Source of the DNA: Bacillota bacterium | GTDB lineage: Bacteria > Bacillota > UBA4882 > UBA8346 | Length of the DNA stretch: 64,000 nt | Direction: 5' to 3' | Assembly: GCA_023401925.1 (NCBI GenBank) | Contig: JAEXDA010000073.1 | Location: 62,001 to 126,000, forward strand | Shown: piece by piece, positions 31,725 through 40,112 of the stretch | Layout of the letters: the number at the start of each line of letters is the position of its first letter | Numbering within the stretch: position 1 is the stretch's first letter | Program-made: the position numbers and the translations under genes | The notes under the pieces: model-generated | Database searches by the model: none | What the model saw: the letters and a program-made list of their open reading frames with translations, nothing else | What the model was told of the DNA's origin: nothing

Positions 31725-31918
31725 TTTCATAAAGCATAATAAAATGTTGGGGCGGACATTTTCGTCTTGTTTTGTTGTGCTTGCGCAAGAAAGTTACTCA
31801 TTCTTTTCACTCAGCGATAATATACTACACGTGCGTTGGCGCGTCATCATACCCGTTTTTGGGTTTGATTTTCCTGTATGGATGAGCTGCAAGAAGTAAC
31901 TTTCTTGCGGCTTTTCTA
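31713..31918 (+). promoter_or_regulatory. Transcription attenuator with three-way RNA switch upstream of the ABC-F gene
   Basis: Segment 1 (31713-31721) pairs over 9 bp with segment 2 (31785-31793). Segment 2 extended (31784-31798) pairs perfectly over 15 bp with segment 3 (31895-31909). Segment 3 is also the 3' part of an intrinsic terminator, GCAAGAA-GTAACT-TTCTTGC (31889-31908) followed by GGCTTTTCT. Stalling of a ribosome on the leader would mask segment 1, free segment 2 to pair with segment 3, and remove the terminator. This is the logic known for antibiotic-inducible ABC-F genes. Confidence 0.75.
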
Positions 31919-31953
31919 TTTGTGCGCACCAATCAATACAGGAGGATACTTTC

Positions 31954-33435
31954 ATGTCATTGATCAAAGTCACCAATCTTACCTTTGCTTATGAGGGCAG
32001 TTATGATAACATCCTTGAAAATGTGAGCTTTCAAATGGATACCGATTGGAAGCTGGGATTCACGGGAAGAAACGGCAGAGGCAAAACAACGTTTCTCAAT
32101 TTGCTGAGGGGGAAATATGAATACGGTGGGAATATTTCCGCCAATGTCAGCTTCGAATATTTTCCTTTCGAAGTGGCAGACAAGGAAAAGGATACCATCG
32201 ATGGAATCGGCGCGATTGTTCCGGAATACCTTCATTGGAAGCTAATGCGGGAGCTTTCGTTGCTGAAAATATCCGAGGATGTGTTATATCGCCCTTTTAG
32301 CACTCTTTCCAATGGGGAGCAAACCAAAGTGCTGCTTGCCGCCTTGTTTCTGAAAGAAAACAGCTTTCTATTAATTGATGAGCCAACCAATCACTTGGAT
32401 ATGGATGCCAGAGAGCTTGTCAGTGATTATCTCAATTCCAAAAGCGGTTTTATTTTGGTCTCCCATGACCGGGCGTTTCTTGATGGTTGTGTGGACCACA
32501 TTCTTTCGATTAATAAGACCAACATCGAAATCCAAAAGGGCAAATTCTCCAGTTGGTGGGAAAATAAAAAAAGGCAGGACCGTTTTGAGCTTGCTGAAAA
32601 TGAAAAGTTGCGAAAAGATATTAACCGGCTTTCGGAAGCTGCCAAACGGACCGGCAATTGGTCGCAGGAAGTGGAAAAAACCAAGTATGCGGCGAAAAAT
32701 TCCGGGTCCAAGCCGGCGGATAGGGGTTTTATCGGCCATAAGGCCGCCAAAATGATGAAACGTTCCAAATCTCTCGAAAAAAGGCAGCAAGCCGCCATTG
32801 ATGAGAAATCCAAACTTCTTAAAAATATTGAGAATCCCTATAGCCTGAAGATTTCGCAACTTGCCTACCACAAAAACCGCCTGGTCGAACTTGAAAATGT
32901 TGCTATTCTTTATGGTGAAAAGGTGGTTTGCCGGGATGTCGGCTTTACGATTGAGCAGGGAGAACGGATTGCGCTCAAGGGCAGAAACGGTTCGGGGAAA
33001 TCAAGCCTGATCAAGTTGATTTGCGGTGAGGAAATAGGTTTTACAGGCACTTTTAGAAAAGGTAGCCAGCTTAAAATATCCTATGTCTCTCAGGACACAT
33101 CGCATCTTTGGGGCAATTTAACGGATTACGCTGCAAACAGTCAAATTGATGAATCCCTGTTTAAATCGATTTTAAACAAGCTTGATTTTTCCAGAGAACA
33201 GTTTGGGAAAGACATTTCGTCTTTCAGCGGCGGCCAAAAGAAAAAAGTGCTGATTGCCAAGAGCCTTTGCCAGAAAGTTCATTTGCATATCTGGGATGAA
33301 CCGCTTAATTTTATTGATGTAATCTCCCGCATGCAAATTGAAGAATTACTCCTGGAATATCGGCCCACGATGCTATTTGTGGAGCATGACAGCGAATTTT
33401 GCAAAAATATTGCCACCAAGAGTGTTGAGCTTTAA
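31954..33435 (+). CDS. ABC-F ribosomal protection protein, Lsa-like
   Basis: The 493-residue soluble protein has two ABC ATPase domains. Domain 1 (residues about 4-190) has Walker A GRNGRGKTTF, signature LSNGEQTKVLLA and Walker B FLLIDEPTNHLD. A linker (about 190-305, Lys-rich) reaches into the ribosome. Domain 2 has GRNGSGKSSL, FSGGQKKKVLIAKSL and HIWDEPLNFIDVISRMQIEEL, the last typical of Lsa-type proteins. Such proteins displace lincosamides, pleuromutilins and streptogramin A from the peptidyl-transferase centre. The upstream attenuator supports a drug-inducible gene. The ribosome site is CAGGAGG before the ATG. Confidence 0.92.
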   Translation: MSLIKVTNLTFAYEGSYDNILENVSFQMDTDWKLGFTGRNGRGKTTFLNLLRGKYEYGGNISANVSFEYFPFEVADKEKDTIDGIGAIVPEYLHWKLMRELSLLKISEDVLYRPFSTLSNGEQTKVLLAALFLKENSFLLIDEPTNHLDMDARELVSDYLNSKSGFILVSHDRAFLDGCVDHILSINKTNIEIQKGKFSSWWENKKRQDRFELAENEKLRKDINRLSEAAKRTGNWSQEVEKTKYAAKNSGSKPADRGFIGHKAAKMMKRSKSLEKRQQAAIDEKSKLLKNIENPYSLKISQLAYHKNRLVELENVAILYGEKVVCRDVGFTIEQGERIALKGRNGSGKSSLIKLICGEEIGFTGTFRKGSQLKISYVSQDTSHLWGNLTDYAANSQIDESLFKSILNKLDFSREQFGKDISSFSGGQKKKVLIAKSLCQKVHLHIWDEPLNFIDVISRMQIEELLLEYRPTMLFVEHDSEFCKNIATKSVEL

Positions 33436-33474
33436 GGAAGAGGAGAACGAATCGCTGTATATTTAAGTAACCTT

Positions 33475-33509
33475 CACGCATCATAATCCGATTAGGGTGC
33501 GTGTTTTGT
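33475..33509 (+). terminator. Terminator after the ABC-F gene
   Basis: CACGCA (33475-33480) pairs with TGCGTG (33498-33503), followed by TTTTGTT. Confidence 0.65.
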
Positions 33510-33927
33510 TATATTGGCGGGAATCGAATGGTTATTTTCTGTTCGATGTTTATAAAATGTATTAAATTGTAAAATTAATCCGCCGATAATTTATTTATCG
33601 AATGAAAAATAGTTATGTATAGTTCAAAGTTCAAAATAATTACGAAAAAAATTACTTGTGAAATTTTTGGAAGATGGATTGAAACGGTTTTATAAAACTT
33701 CGTGCTTTTTGTCCTTCGTGGCTGAAAAAAGAATTTAATCTCACTGAATACACAAAGAGTACCAAGGTTGTAGATAAAACGGCAAGGAATGTTGCGAAAA
33801 ATCCAGTTCGCATCCATCGTATGGCCGATCCGCTTGAGCTGACTCACAGGATGAACGATGAGATCGCAATCATCGGGATTCTTGATCATAAATGGAGTGG
33901 GAATAACAAATCAAGGAGGAATTTATC
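33510..33927. other. 400-bp stretch without a recognised gene
   Basis: AT-rich, with no supported reading frame on either strand. CCTTCGTGGCTGAAAAAAG around 33713-33731 resembles phrases common in intergenic repeats, but no second copy was found in this window. Confidence 0.35.
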
Positions 33928-34299
33928 ATGAAGGCGCGTTTGGTAGTATTCTTACTGGTTTTAGCTTTAGTAGTATCGGGAATTGTCTATGCCGCAGATT
34001 ATAAGTACATTGGGGACCGTATCGAAAAAAGCGGCAGCACTTGGGGGTATGCCAAAACCTCCGGTTCCGATTACCGGATCGAGAAAGGCAGCTCCACCAT
34101 TGCGTTCGTAAAAAACCGCAGCGGCAAGTGGGCGATTGAGGATGCCGGGAACAATACTTTGGGATGGCTTAACGGAAGCTCCGTCGAAACCACCAACGGG
34201 AGTACCTGGACCAGCCTTAGCGAAGCCAAGTCGTTTTGTGACGGACCGGATCCAATTGCGGCCGCCATTTGGATCCTGGGTAAAAAGGGAAAACTTTAA
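33928..34299 (+). CDS. Small exported protein with three ~20-residue repeats
   Basis: The 123-residue protein has a signal peptide (residues 1-22, LVVFLLVLALVVSGIVYA-AD). Three imperfect beta-hairpin-like units follow: RIEKSGSTWGYAKTSGSDY (31-49), RIEKGSSTIAFVKNRSGKW (50-68) and AIEDAGNNTLGWLNGSSVE (69-87). Each consists of a charged strand, a turn and an aromatic/aliphatic strand. A C-terminal helix-like segment (DPIAAAIWILGKKG) completes it. No known family is recognised. The ATG has AAGGAGG upstream. Location is periplasmic or outside the cell. Confidence 0.65.
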   Translation: MKARLVVFLLVLALVVSGIVYAADYKYIGDRIEKSGSTWGYAKTSGSDYRIEKGSSTIAFVKNRSGKWAIEDAGNNTLGWLNGSSVETTNGSTWTSLSEAKSFCDGPDPIAAAIWILGKKGKL

Positions 34300-34430
34300 G
34301 CTTGGAGGAAACAGAGATATTTTATCGGTGAGTCTTTGTGACTTTCTGAAAAAAATATTACTTTTACCGTTACATTTAGGCCGCATTTATGAACGCTGAT
34401 TGGGAACCGCAATACGATGAGGAGTTCAAG

Positions 34431-35168
34431 ATGAAACAAAACAAATACGACGAAAGCGCTTTTTTTGACAAGTACAGCCGGATGGAGCGTTCCAAACGCG
34501 GACTTGAGGGTGCCGGTGAGTGGCACGAACTCCGGAAAATGCTGCCGGATTTTCAAGGCAAAAGAGTTTTGGATTTGGGCTGCGGTTTTGGGTGGCATTG
34601 CCGGTTTGCTGAGGAAAATGGCGCCCGGGAGGTTGTTGGAATTGATATTTCTCAGAAGATGCTCAATAAAGCTAAGGAGAAGGCCTATTCCGAACATATC
34701 CGGTATGTCTGCATGCCCATTGAAGACATTGATTTCCCCGGAGATTCTTTTGATGTGGTTATCAGTTCCCTGGCTTTTCATTACCTTTCATCATTTGAGG
34801 GAATCGTAAACAAAATAAGCCAATGTCTGACTCACGGAGGCGATTTGGTGTTTTCGGTGGAGCATCCCGTTTATACAGCCCAAGGTAAACAGGATTGGTA
34901 CTACGATCTCCAGGGAGATTCATTGCACTGGCCGGTCGACCATTATTTTAGCGAAGGCCAACGCCGGTCGATTTTTTCAGGTGAGGAAGTGGTTAAGTAT
35001 CACCGAACCCTGACTACCTATGTAAACAGCTTAATGAAGGCCGGATTTGAAATCACCGGACTGGTTGAACCCAAACCGACGGAAAACATGCTCCGCAACG
35101 TTCCCGGAATGTTGGAAGAATTACGCCGGCCGATGATGTTGCTGGTATCGGCAAGAAAGAAGAAATAA
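34431..35168 (+). CDS. Class I SAM-dependent methyltransferase
   Basis: The 245-residue protein has motif I RVLDLGCGFGWHCRFAEENGA (about residues 44-64), motif II EVVGIDISQKMLNKAKE, and VVISSLAFHYLSSFEGIVN and LVFSVEHPVYTA further on. This resembles small-molecule methyltransferases of the UbiE-like group. The ATG at 34431 has GAGGAG eight bases upstream and fits the family start (YDESAFFDKYSRMERS); the ATG at 34389 is an in-frame alternative. It is one of three intact methyltransferases in this island and is related in its second half (SVEHPVYTA versus SVHHPFMDF) to the one at 36049. Confidence 0.88.
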   Translation: MKQNKYDESAFFDKYSRMERSKRGLEGAGEWHELRKMLPDFQGKRVLDLGCGFGWHCRFAEENGAREVVGIDISQKMLNKAKEKAYSEHIRYVCMPIEDIDFPGDSFDVVISSLAFHYLSSFEGIVNKISQCLTHGGDLVFSVEHPVYTAQGKQDWYYDLQGDSLHWPVDHYFSEGQRRSIFSGEEVVKYHRTLTTYVNSLMKAGFEITGLVEPKPTENMLRNVPGMLEELRRPMMLLVSARKKK

Positions 35169-35229
35169 TGGTCGGGAACCATCTACGACCTTCGGATGAG
35201 AATTGACGAAGATCAGTTGTTCATCTAGC

Positions 35230-35265
35230 CCCGGGACCAATTATTCGGATTCCCGGGCTTTTTTA
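35230..35265 (+). terminator. Rho-independent terminator after the methyltransferase
   Basis: CCCGGGA (35230-35236) pairs with TCCCGGG (35251-35257), followed by a T-rich tail to 35265. Confidence 0.8.
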
Positions 35266-35454
35266 TAGGGAAATGGACCGGGAAAAAGTCGATGGTTTCG
35301 GTATTTTATTCGCTTAGCTAGGTAAGACTGCCCGGAGGATATTTTCAGGACTTGACGAAAATGAGTGAATACCATATCTATGGGAACAATTTGAGTCAAG
35401 CCGTGGAAAGGGCATTCAAGGGCTTCGAAATAAGAACAATTTATTGGAGAAAAC

Positions 35455-35733
35455 ATGGCTCCGGATGAACATTGGAAAAAGGACATAACACTCTTTTTAA
35501 CGAGCCAGACCCTATCACTTTTTGGATCGATGCTGGTTCAGTATGCGATTACGTGTTAATACCCTCTTTATCGTTTTATTTCAAGAGAAGGTAGAAGGAG
35601 GGTTTATGGGTAGAGTATTCGGGGTTTTGAGCATGATTTCAAGTTCGATTATGCCTAGGGATGCTGGTTTATGGACCGGTTGCCGATATCATTAAAGTTG
35701 AATGGTTAATGATAGGAACCGGTCGTTGATGCT
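35455..35733 (+). pseudogene. Remnant of an MFS (macrolide-efflux-like) transporter
   Basis: An ATG with TTGGAGA upstream begins DEHWKKDITLFLTSQTLSLF then GSMLVQYAIT, the typical first membrane helix of Mef-type MFS transporters, and stops at about 35558. After a large deletion a second piece reads MGRVFGVLSMISSSIMP and, in a shifted frame, MLVYGPVADIIKVEWLMIGTG, which matches the later helices. A complete protein would be about 400 residues. It adds another antibiotic-efflux element to the island, now dead. Confidence 0.6.
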
Positions 35734-35846
35734 TATCCAAAGTCTGGTTATGCTTAATAATAAAGTGCTGCTTGAAGCCCGAAGGCTAATCCCGAAAGCC
35801 GGCGAATAGTTTTTAAGCTTGTGAATTGGTTAAATAAAGAGGTGTA

Positions 35847-36014
35847 ATGGTGGATTACCAGAGAATAATCGCCCAAAATGAAATGGCCTGGAACATACGT
35901 GTCGACAACGGGGTGTTGGACGGTTCCGGTAGTCCTGAAGAAATTGAAAAGGCGGGCCGCGATATTTTTCAAATTACATTGACAGCGACCAAATATGTAG
36001 CCGGTGGTAATTGA
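35847..36014 (+). pseudogene. N-terminal fragment of a class I methyltransferase
   Basis: 55 residues, MVDYQRIIAQNEMAWNIRVD, then SPEEIEKAGRDIFQITLTATK, resemble the start of a family of SAM methyltransferases (AW..RV, then SPEEI..AR.G.W.I.LTPTK). The frame stops at TGA before motif I, so the catalytic part is missing. AGAGGTG precedes the ATG. Confidence 0.5.
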
Positions 36015-36048
36015 GTTGATTCGAGATTATTCGTAAGGGGGACACATT

Positions 36049-36798
36049 ATGGAGAAACTACGGTCAAAGGGAATAAAAATAAGCCAAGATTCGGTTGCAC
36101 TTGATTCTTATCAAACGCTGGCCGAGTATTATTTGACGGTTGTCGATACGAAACCGTTTAACGCTTACTATGAAAGGCCGGGAACTCTGGCGCTTTTACC
36201 CGATGTCAGCGGAAAAAATATTTTGGATGCGGCTTGTGCGGCGGGTTGGTATACTAATTGGCTGTTGGAGCATGGGGCACATGTGACGGCGGTGGATTTC
36301 AGCCCAAACATGATTGAAATGACAAAACGGAGAGTGGGCGACAAGGCCAAAATTGTTCGGGCGGACTTAAATCAAGCGCTTGATTTTATCAATGACGCAT
36401 CCGTCGATATTGTTTTATCTTCGTTGACCTTACATTACTTGAAAGACTGGACAATCGTGCTGCGTGAGTTTTATCGAATCCTTAAAAAGGATGGGACGAT
36501 GGTCTTTTCCGTACATCATCCGTTTATGGATTTTACCGTATTTAAAAGGGAGAATTATTTTTTGACCGAACTTTTAAACGATGAATGGGATACTGATACC
36601 CCTACGGGAAAGGTGGAAGTACAGTTCTACAGAAGACCGTTAAGTCAAATTACCGACGCTGTATTGGATGCAGGCTTCAGAATTGAGAAAATAGCCGAAC
36701 CGATGCCGACTAGTGAGTTTCAAAAGGCCCAGCCGGAGATCTATGAACGATTGACCCAGAAACCGCAGTTTCTGTTTGTAAGGGCCGGAAAAATCTGA
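36049..36798 (+). CDS. Class I SAM-dependent methyltransferase
   Basis: The 249-residue protein has motif I NILDAACAAGWYTNWLLEHGA (about residues 57-77, with AACAAG in place of the usual GCG.G), motif II HVTAVDFSPNMIEMTKRR, and VDIVLSSLTLHYLKDW and TMVFSVHHPFMDF. It is probably a small-molecule methyltransferase. The ATG follows AAGGGGGA. The gene stands alone after methyltransferase and MFS debris and converges on an AraC gene. Confidence 0.88.
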   Translation: MEKLRSKGIKISQDSVALDSYQTLAEYYLTVVDTKPFNAYYERPGTLALLPDVSGKNILDAACAAGWYTNWLLEHGAHVTAVDFSPNMIEMTKRRVGDKAKIVRADLNQALDFINDASVDIVLSSLTLHYLKDWTIVLREFYRILKKDGTMVFSVHHPFMDFTVFKRENYFLTELLNDEWDTDTPTGKVEVQFYRRPLSQITDAVLDAGFRIEKIAEPMPTSEFQKAQPEIYERLTQKPQFLFVRAGKI

Positions 36799-36858
36799 GT
36801 GAATATAGGAAGAAATGAGGTAAGCGCTTTGAACCAACATACGCTTGCTTCGGATTCC

Positions 36859-37716
36859 TCAGTCGGTTTTTTTTAATACAGCAGCGGGGGAGATGTGTTT
36901 ATATTTTTTAAATAAGCGGCTAAAATAGTTACTATCGTTAAAGCCGACGGTTAAGGCAACTTCCCCCACGGATAAATGGCGGTCCTGTAGTAATGCCATT
37001 GCGGCATTGATCCGTAAATAATTGACATAAGTGACAGGGGGCATACCGGTAATGCTTTTAAACAGCCGGCACAAACGGCAAGGACTCATATTGGCCAGGG
37101 CTGCAAGGTCATGGAGGGTGATTTTCTGATCATAATGGGCTTCGACGTATTGGATGACCGGTAACAACAAATGTTGTTGCCGGTTTTTGATCTTAGCGGG
37201 GGCTGGTACGGTATAGCGTTGCAAAAGTAAAGCCAAAATACGGTAAAGGCCGGCCTTCATCCATAGTTCATAGCCGTATTTTTTTTGTCGATTTTCATGA
37301 ATCAGATCCAGGAGTTCGTTCCTCAGCATCCCATCGTTTTCGATCTTGTTTTGAAAGCGAATACGGTTTTGTAATAGGGGAGCGATATAATCCGTTTGGC
37401 AGATGTCGTCCTTCCGGCTGAGCAGAAAAGATAAGTCAATGAGGATATAGGACTCAACAAGATGGTCGCAGCAGTTCTCGATATAATGGATGTCGTTGCA
37501 ATTCACGATGAACAGGTCTCCGGCGCTAACAGAAATCGATTCGGCATTGCAATGAATAACGGCATTTCCTTTCTGAATATAGAAGATCATCAATTCTTGA
37601 TGCCAATGCTTTTTTAAAATAGCTCCCGGTTGGTAATACTCTTTGCGTTCGATTTCAATCGGGAGGGGATTTTTTAGATTCTGCCGGATCATTTGCCCGT
37701 TGCCTGTGATAATCAT
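36859..37716 (-). CDS. AraC-family regulator with N-terminal cupin sensor
   Basis: The 285-residue protein has an N-terminal cupin-like sensor (AILKKHWHQELMIFYIQKGNA, residues about 30-55, typical HWH..LE pattern) and a C-terminal AraC double HTH (about 185-283: ITLHDLAALANMSPCRLCRLF, then VGEVALTVGFNDSNYFSRLFK). The ATG at the complement of 37714-37716 has AAAGGAGGG upstream, so the longer frame to 37776 is not used. It is divergent from an MFS exporter gene and probably controls it. Confidence 0.9.
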   Translation of the reverse strand: MIITGNGQMIRQNLKNPLPIEIERKEYYQPGAILKKHWHQELMIFYIQKGNAVIHCNAESISVSAGDLFIVNCNDIHYIENCCDHLVESYILIDLSFLLSRKDDICQTDYIAPLLQNRIRFQNKIENDGMLRNELLDLIHENRQKKYGYELWMKAGLYRILALLLQRYTVPAPAKIKNRQQHLLLPVIQYVEAHYDQKITLHDLAALANMSPCRLCRLFKSITGMPPVTYVNYLRINAAMALLQDRHLSVGEVALTVGFNDSNYFSRLFKKYKHISPAAVLKKTD

Positions 37717-37788
37717 ATAAAGTATCCCTCCTTTGAGTGAATATATCAAAATTGTGCTAGAAATGAACAAGATCATTCATGAAATACT

Positions 37789-37818
37789 TTGGGTTTTTCA
37801 ATATAATAGGGATATAAT
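37789..37818 (+). promoter_or_regulatory. Candidate promoter of the MFS exporter gene
   Basis: TTGGGT (37789-37794), 18-base spacer, TATAAT (37813-37818); a second TATAAT lies at 37802-37807. The weak -35 box would suit activation by the divergent AraC protein. Confidence 0.5.
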
Positions 37819-37884
37819 GGTTTATGGAATCAATATTATCCTAGTAAAAATCGTTTTGTCAAATCATAATGAGGAGTGAGTATC

Positions 37885-39090
37885 TTGTTCCGCGCTTTAA
37901 AAAGTGTTCCCCGTCCTATTTGGCTTATTTCATGCGCTCACGCAGTGGCGGATTTATCGTCGGGCGCGTTGTTTGTTGCCTTGCCTTTTTTCAGAGCAAA
38001 ATTCGGTCTGACTTATGCGGAGTTAACGGCGATTGTATTGATCCAAAATTTGACCTCATCGGTTAGTCAGCCGATCTTCGGTTATTTCAGCGATCGAAAA
38101 TCGCGTCCTTGGTGGATGCCTTTGGGATGTTTCATCGCCGGAGTCATGATGCTCGCTTCTTTGCTGGCGCCGAACTATCCGCTGGTACTATTGTTTATAA
38201 GCCTTAGCGGATTCAGCAGTGCCATTTTTCATCCGGAAGGGGCAAAAATAGTCAACTGGATGAGCGGAAAGGCTAAAGGCCAGGGAGTTAGTTTGTTTTC
38301 TGCCGGAGGCAATGTAGGATTTGCGCTGGGATCGTTGTTTTTGGGAACACTGTTATTGGGAAGTCCGACTTTGCTTTATTTGTTTGTACTACCCAATATG
38401 GTAATCGGCTTCTTGTTGTTGCTATCCATGAAGCGGTTCGCCCATCCGCCCCAGTGCCAGCAAAGTGGTTCTGATAAAGTCAAAATTGCAATCCGGATAA
38501 ATCTACCGTTAGTTGCATTGCTGGGGATGGTATTAATACGGGCAACGGTAAACTCGGGGATCAACACCTTTGTTCCGCTGTATTGTACATCGTTCCTGCA
38601 TGGCAGTTCCGCATATGCCGCGTCTTTGTTGACGGTTTATTTAGCCGCCGGGGCGGCCGGCACTTTATTGAGCGGGCCGTTAAGCGATCGCTATGGCAGT
38701 AAAAGAGTCATGTTGTATTCGATCTTACCGGTAACTCCACTGTTGTATCTTTTCAAAACGACGGACGGTGTCGGGGCGTTTATCCTCTTGGCAGTGGTCA
38801 GTGTCTTGTTGGCTGCCACCTTTACCAGCAGTTTGGTGATGGCCCAGAAAATGATGCCGGGCAATGTCGCCATGGCGTCAGGTTTGACATTGGGGTTCAG
38901 TATCGGGTTAGGGGCCATGGGTGTCTTAATGCTCGGCCATTTTGCCGATGGGTTGGGATTGCCATGGGTATTGAATCTATTGGCGATTCTACCGCTCGCC
39001 GCCTTTATGCTGACCTTGTTTGTTCAGGAACCGGTGGATGTTTCGGAGAAACAGCGGGTTCAAGAAGGTTGGGGCGAGGAAAAGTTTTAA
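37885..39090 (+). CDS. MFS exporter, fosmidomycin-resistance (Fsr) type
   Basis: The 401-residue protein has twelve membrane segments. It resembles Fsr exporters in WLISCAHAVADLSSGALFVA, LIQNLTSSVSQPIFGYFSDR, GFSSAIFHPEGAKIVNWMSG and the second-half loop GPLSDRYGSKRVMLYS. Fsr-type proteins export fosmidomycin and related compounds, and the natural substrate here is unknown. The TTG at 37885 has GAGGAG eight bases upstream; GTG 37876 lies too close to that site. It is divergent from an AraC gene and ends at a terminator (39163-39199). Confidence 0.85.
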   Translation: MFRALKSVPRPIWLISCAHAVADLSSGALFVALPFFRAKFGLTYAELTAIVLIQNLTSSVSQPIFGYFSDRKSRPWWMPLGCFIAGVMMLASLLAPNYPLVLLFISLSGFSSAIFHPEGAKIVNWMSGKAKGQGVSLFSAGGNVGFALGSLFLGTLLLGSPTLLYLFVLPNMVIGFLLLLSMKRFAHPPQCQQSGSDKVKIAIRINLPLVALLGMVLIRATVNSGINTFVPLYCTSFLHGSSAYAASLLTVYLAAGAAGTLLSGPLSDRYGSKRVMLYSILPVTPLLYLFKTTDGVGAFILLAVVSVLLAATFTSSLVMAQKMMPGNVAMASGLTLGFSIGLGAMGVLMLGHFADGLGLPWVLNLLAILPLAAFMLTLFVQEPVDVSEKQRVQEGWGEEKF

Positions 39091-39162
39091 TCCGGCGAGC
39101 CCTTGAAAAAGATTTTTTAACTGAACTTGAAAGAGTGAAAGATAAGACGGAGAAGGGATTAT

Positions 39163-39199
39163 AACGGCAAACCCAATGAGTAAAGGGGCTGCCGTTTTT
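39163..39199 (+). terminator. Terminator after the MFS exporter
   Basis: AACGGCA (39163-39169) and TGCCGTT (39190-39196) with a T-rich tail to 39199. Confidence 0.7.
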
Positions 39200-39246
39200 G
39201 CTAAAATCCCACGTTTTGGATAAAAACGATAGTACAAAAAACAAAA

Positions 39247-39314
39247 AATATCGTACATGAAACTTTAACATTTCGTGCGTTATTATTGTACGATATTGTT
39301 TATAGTAATATAAT
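39247..39314 (+). promoter_or_regulatory. Inverted-repeat operator and promoter of the Phd-Uma2 gene
   Basis: Perfect 11-bp inverted repeats, AATATCGTACA (39247-39257) and TGTACGATATT (39287-39297), are separated by 29 bases. TATAAT lies at 39309-39314, and the right arm covers the -35 position (TTGTAC, 39286-39291). This fits autorepression by the Phd/YefM domain. Confidence 0.65.
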
Positions 39315-39332
39315 AATACTGGAGGTGATTGT

Positions 39333-40100
39333 ATGGAAACGATTAAATTGAGGGATGGCGTCGTAATAACCGCAACCGAGCTTAAACAGAATTTGGGTAA
39401 ATATATGGATTACGTTGAACAGCAAAATGAGGTCGTGATCACCAAGAATGGCAACAAAATCGCCAGGTTGACCCCTTATGTGACCGATATCGAACAATAT
39501 TTTACCGTAAGGGAAAAGGCGCTGGACTATCAATACGGCGGCAAAAAAGTTTCCTATGAAGAGTTTATGGAGATTTATGAAAAAAGTACGCTTAGAATGG
39601 AACTGATTAACGGTGAAATTCAGTTATTGGCTTCGCTGAGCATAGGACATCAGGAGATAATTGGAAGACTGCACTTGATCTTTCATGAATATTTTAAGGA
39701 TAAAAAGTGCCGGGTCTTTTTAGCTCCTTTTGATGTCCATTTCCGAAAGAAGGATTTGAAGGAACCCGATGTGATGCAGCCGGATTTATTGGTGGCCTGT
39801 GATTTGGAGGGTAATGTCACCGAAAAAGGCAAGTATATGGGTACACCGGCTTTGGTGATTGAAATTCTCTCCGAAGGCTCCCGCAGCAAAGATATGATTG
39901 ACAAGCTAAATACTTACCGGTTATCAGGAGTGAAGGAATACTGGATTGTCGATCAAAAACAGGAGAACATCATGATCTACGGCTTTGATGAGTATGAAAT
40001 TGAGAAGTATAAAACGTATGAAATGGGTGAGTTGGCTAATTCACTGCTATTCAACGGTTTATCGGCCGATATCACCAGTTTGTTCCATGAATTGTTTTAA
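39333..40100 (+). CDS. Phd/YefM antitoxin domain fused to Uma2-family nuclease-like domain
   Basis: The 255-residue protein has an N-terminal Phd/YefM-type domain (residues 8-52: VVITATELKQNLGKYMDYVE, then NEVVITKNGNKIARL) and a C-terminal Uma2 (DUF820) domain (about 72-230) with a PD-(D/E)xK nuclease fold. The core is QPDLLVACD, then ALVIEILSEGSRSKD and GVKEYWIVDQK. The candidate catalytic Asp, Glu and Lys are present. Phd domains normally bind DNA and neutralise a separate toxin; no toxin gene is adjacent. The start has GGAGGTG upstream. Confidence 0.85.
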   Translation: METIKLRDGVVITATELKQNLGKYMDYVEQQNEVVITKNGNKIARLTPYVTDIEQYFTVREKALDYQYGGKKVSYEEFMEIYEKSTLRMELINGEIQLLASLSIGHQEIIGRLHLIFHEYFKDKKCRVFLAPFDVHFRKKDLKEPDVMQPDLLVACDLEGNVTEKGKYMGTPALVIEILSEGSRSKDMIDKLNTYRLSGVKEYWIVDQKQENIMIYGFDEYEIEKYKTYEMGELANSLLFNGLSADITSLFHELF

Positions 40101-40112
40101 GAGCGGAAGCAT

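Noticed and set aside
33575..33889. 104-residue minus-strand frame after the ABC-F gene
   Set aside because: No ribosome site or motif, and the region is AT-rich intergenic DNA.
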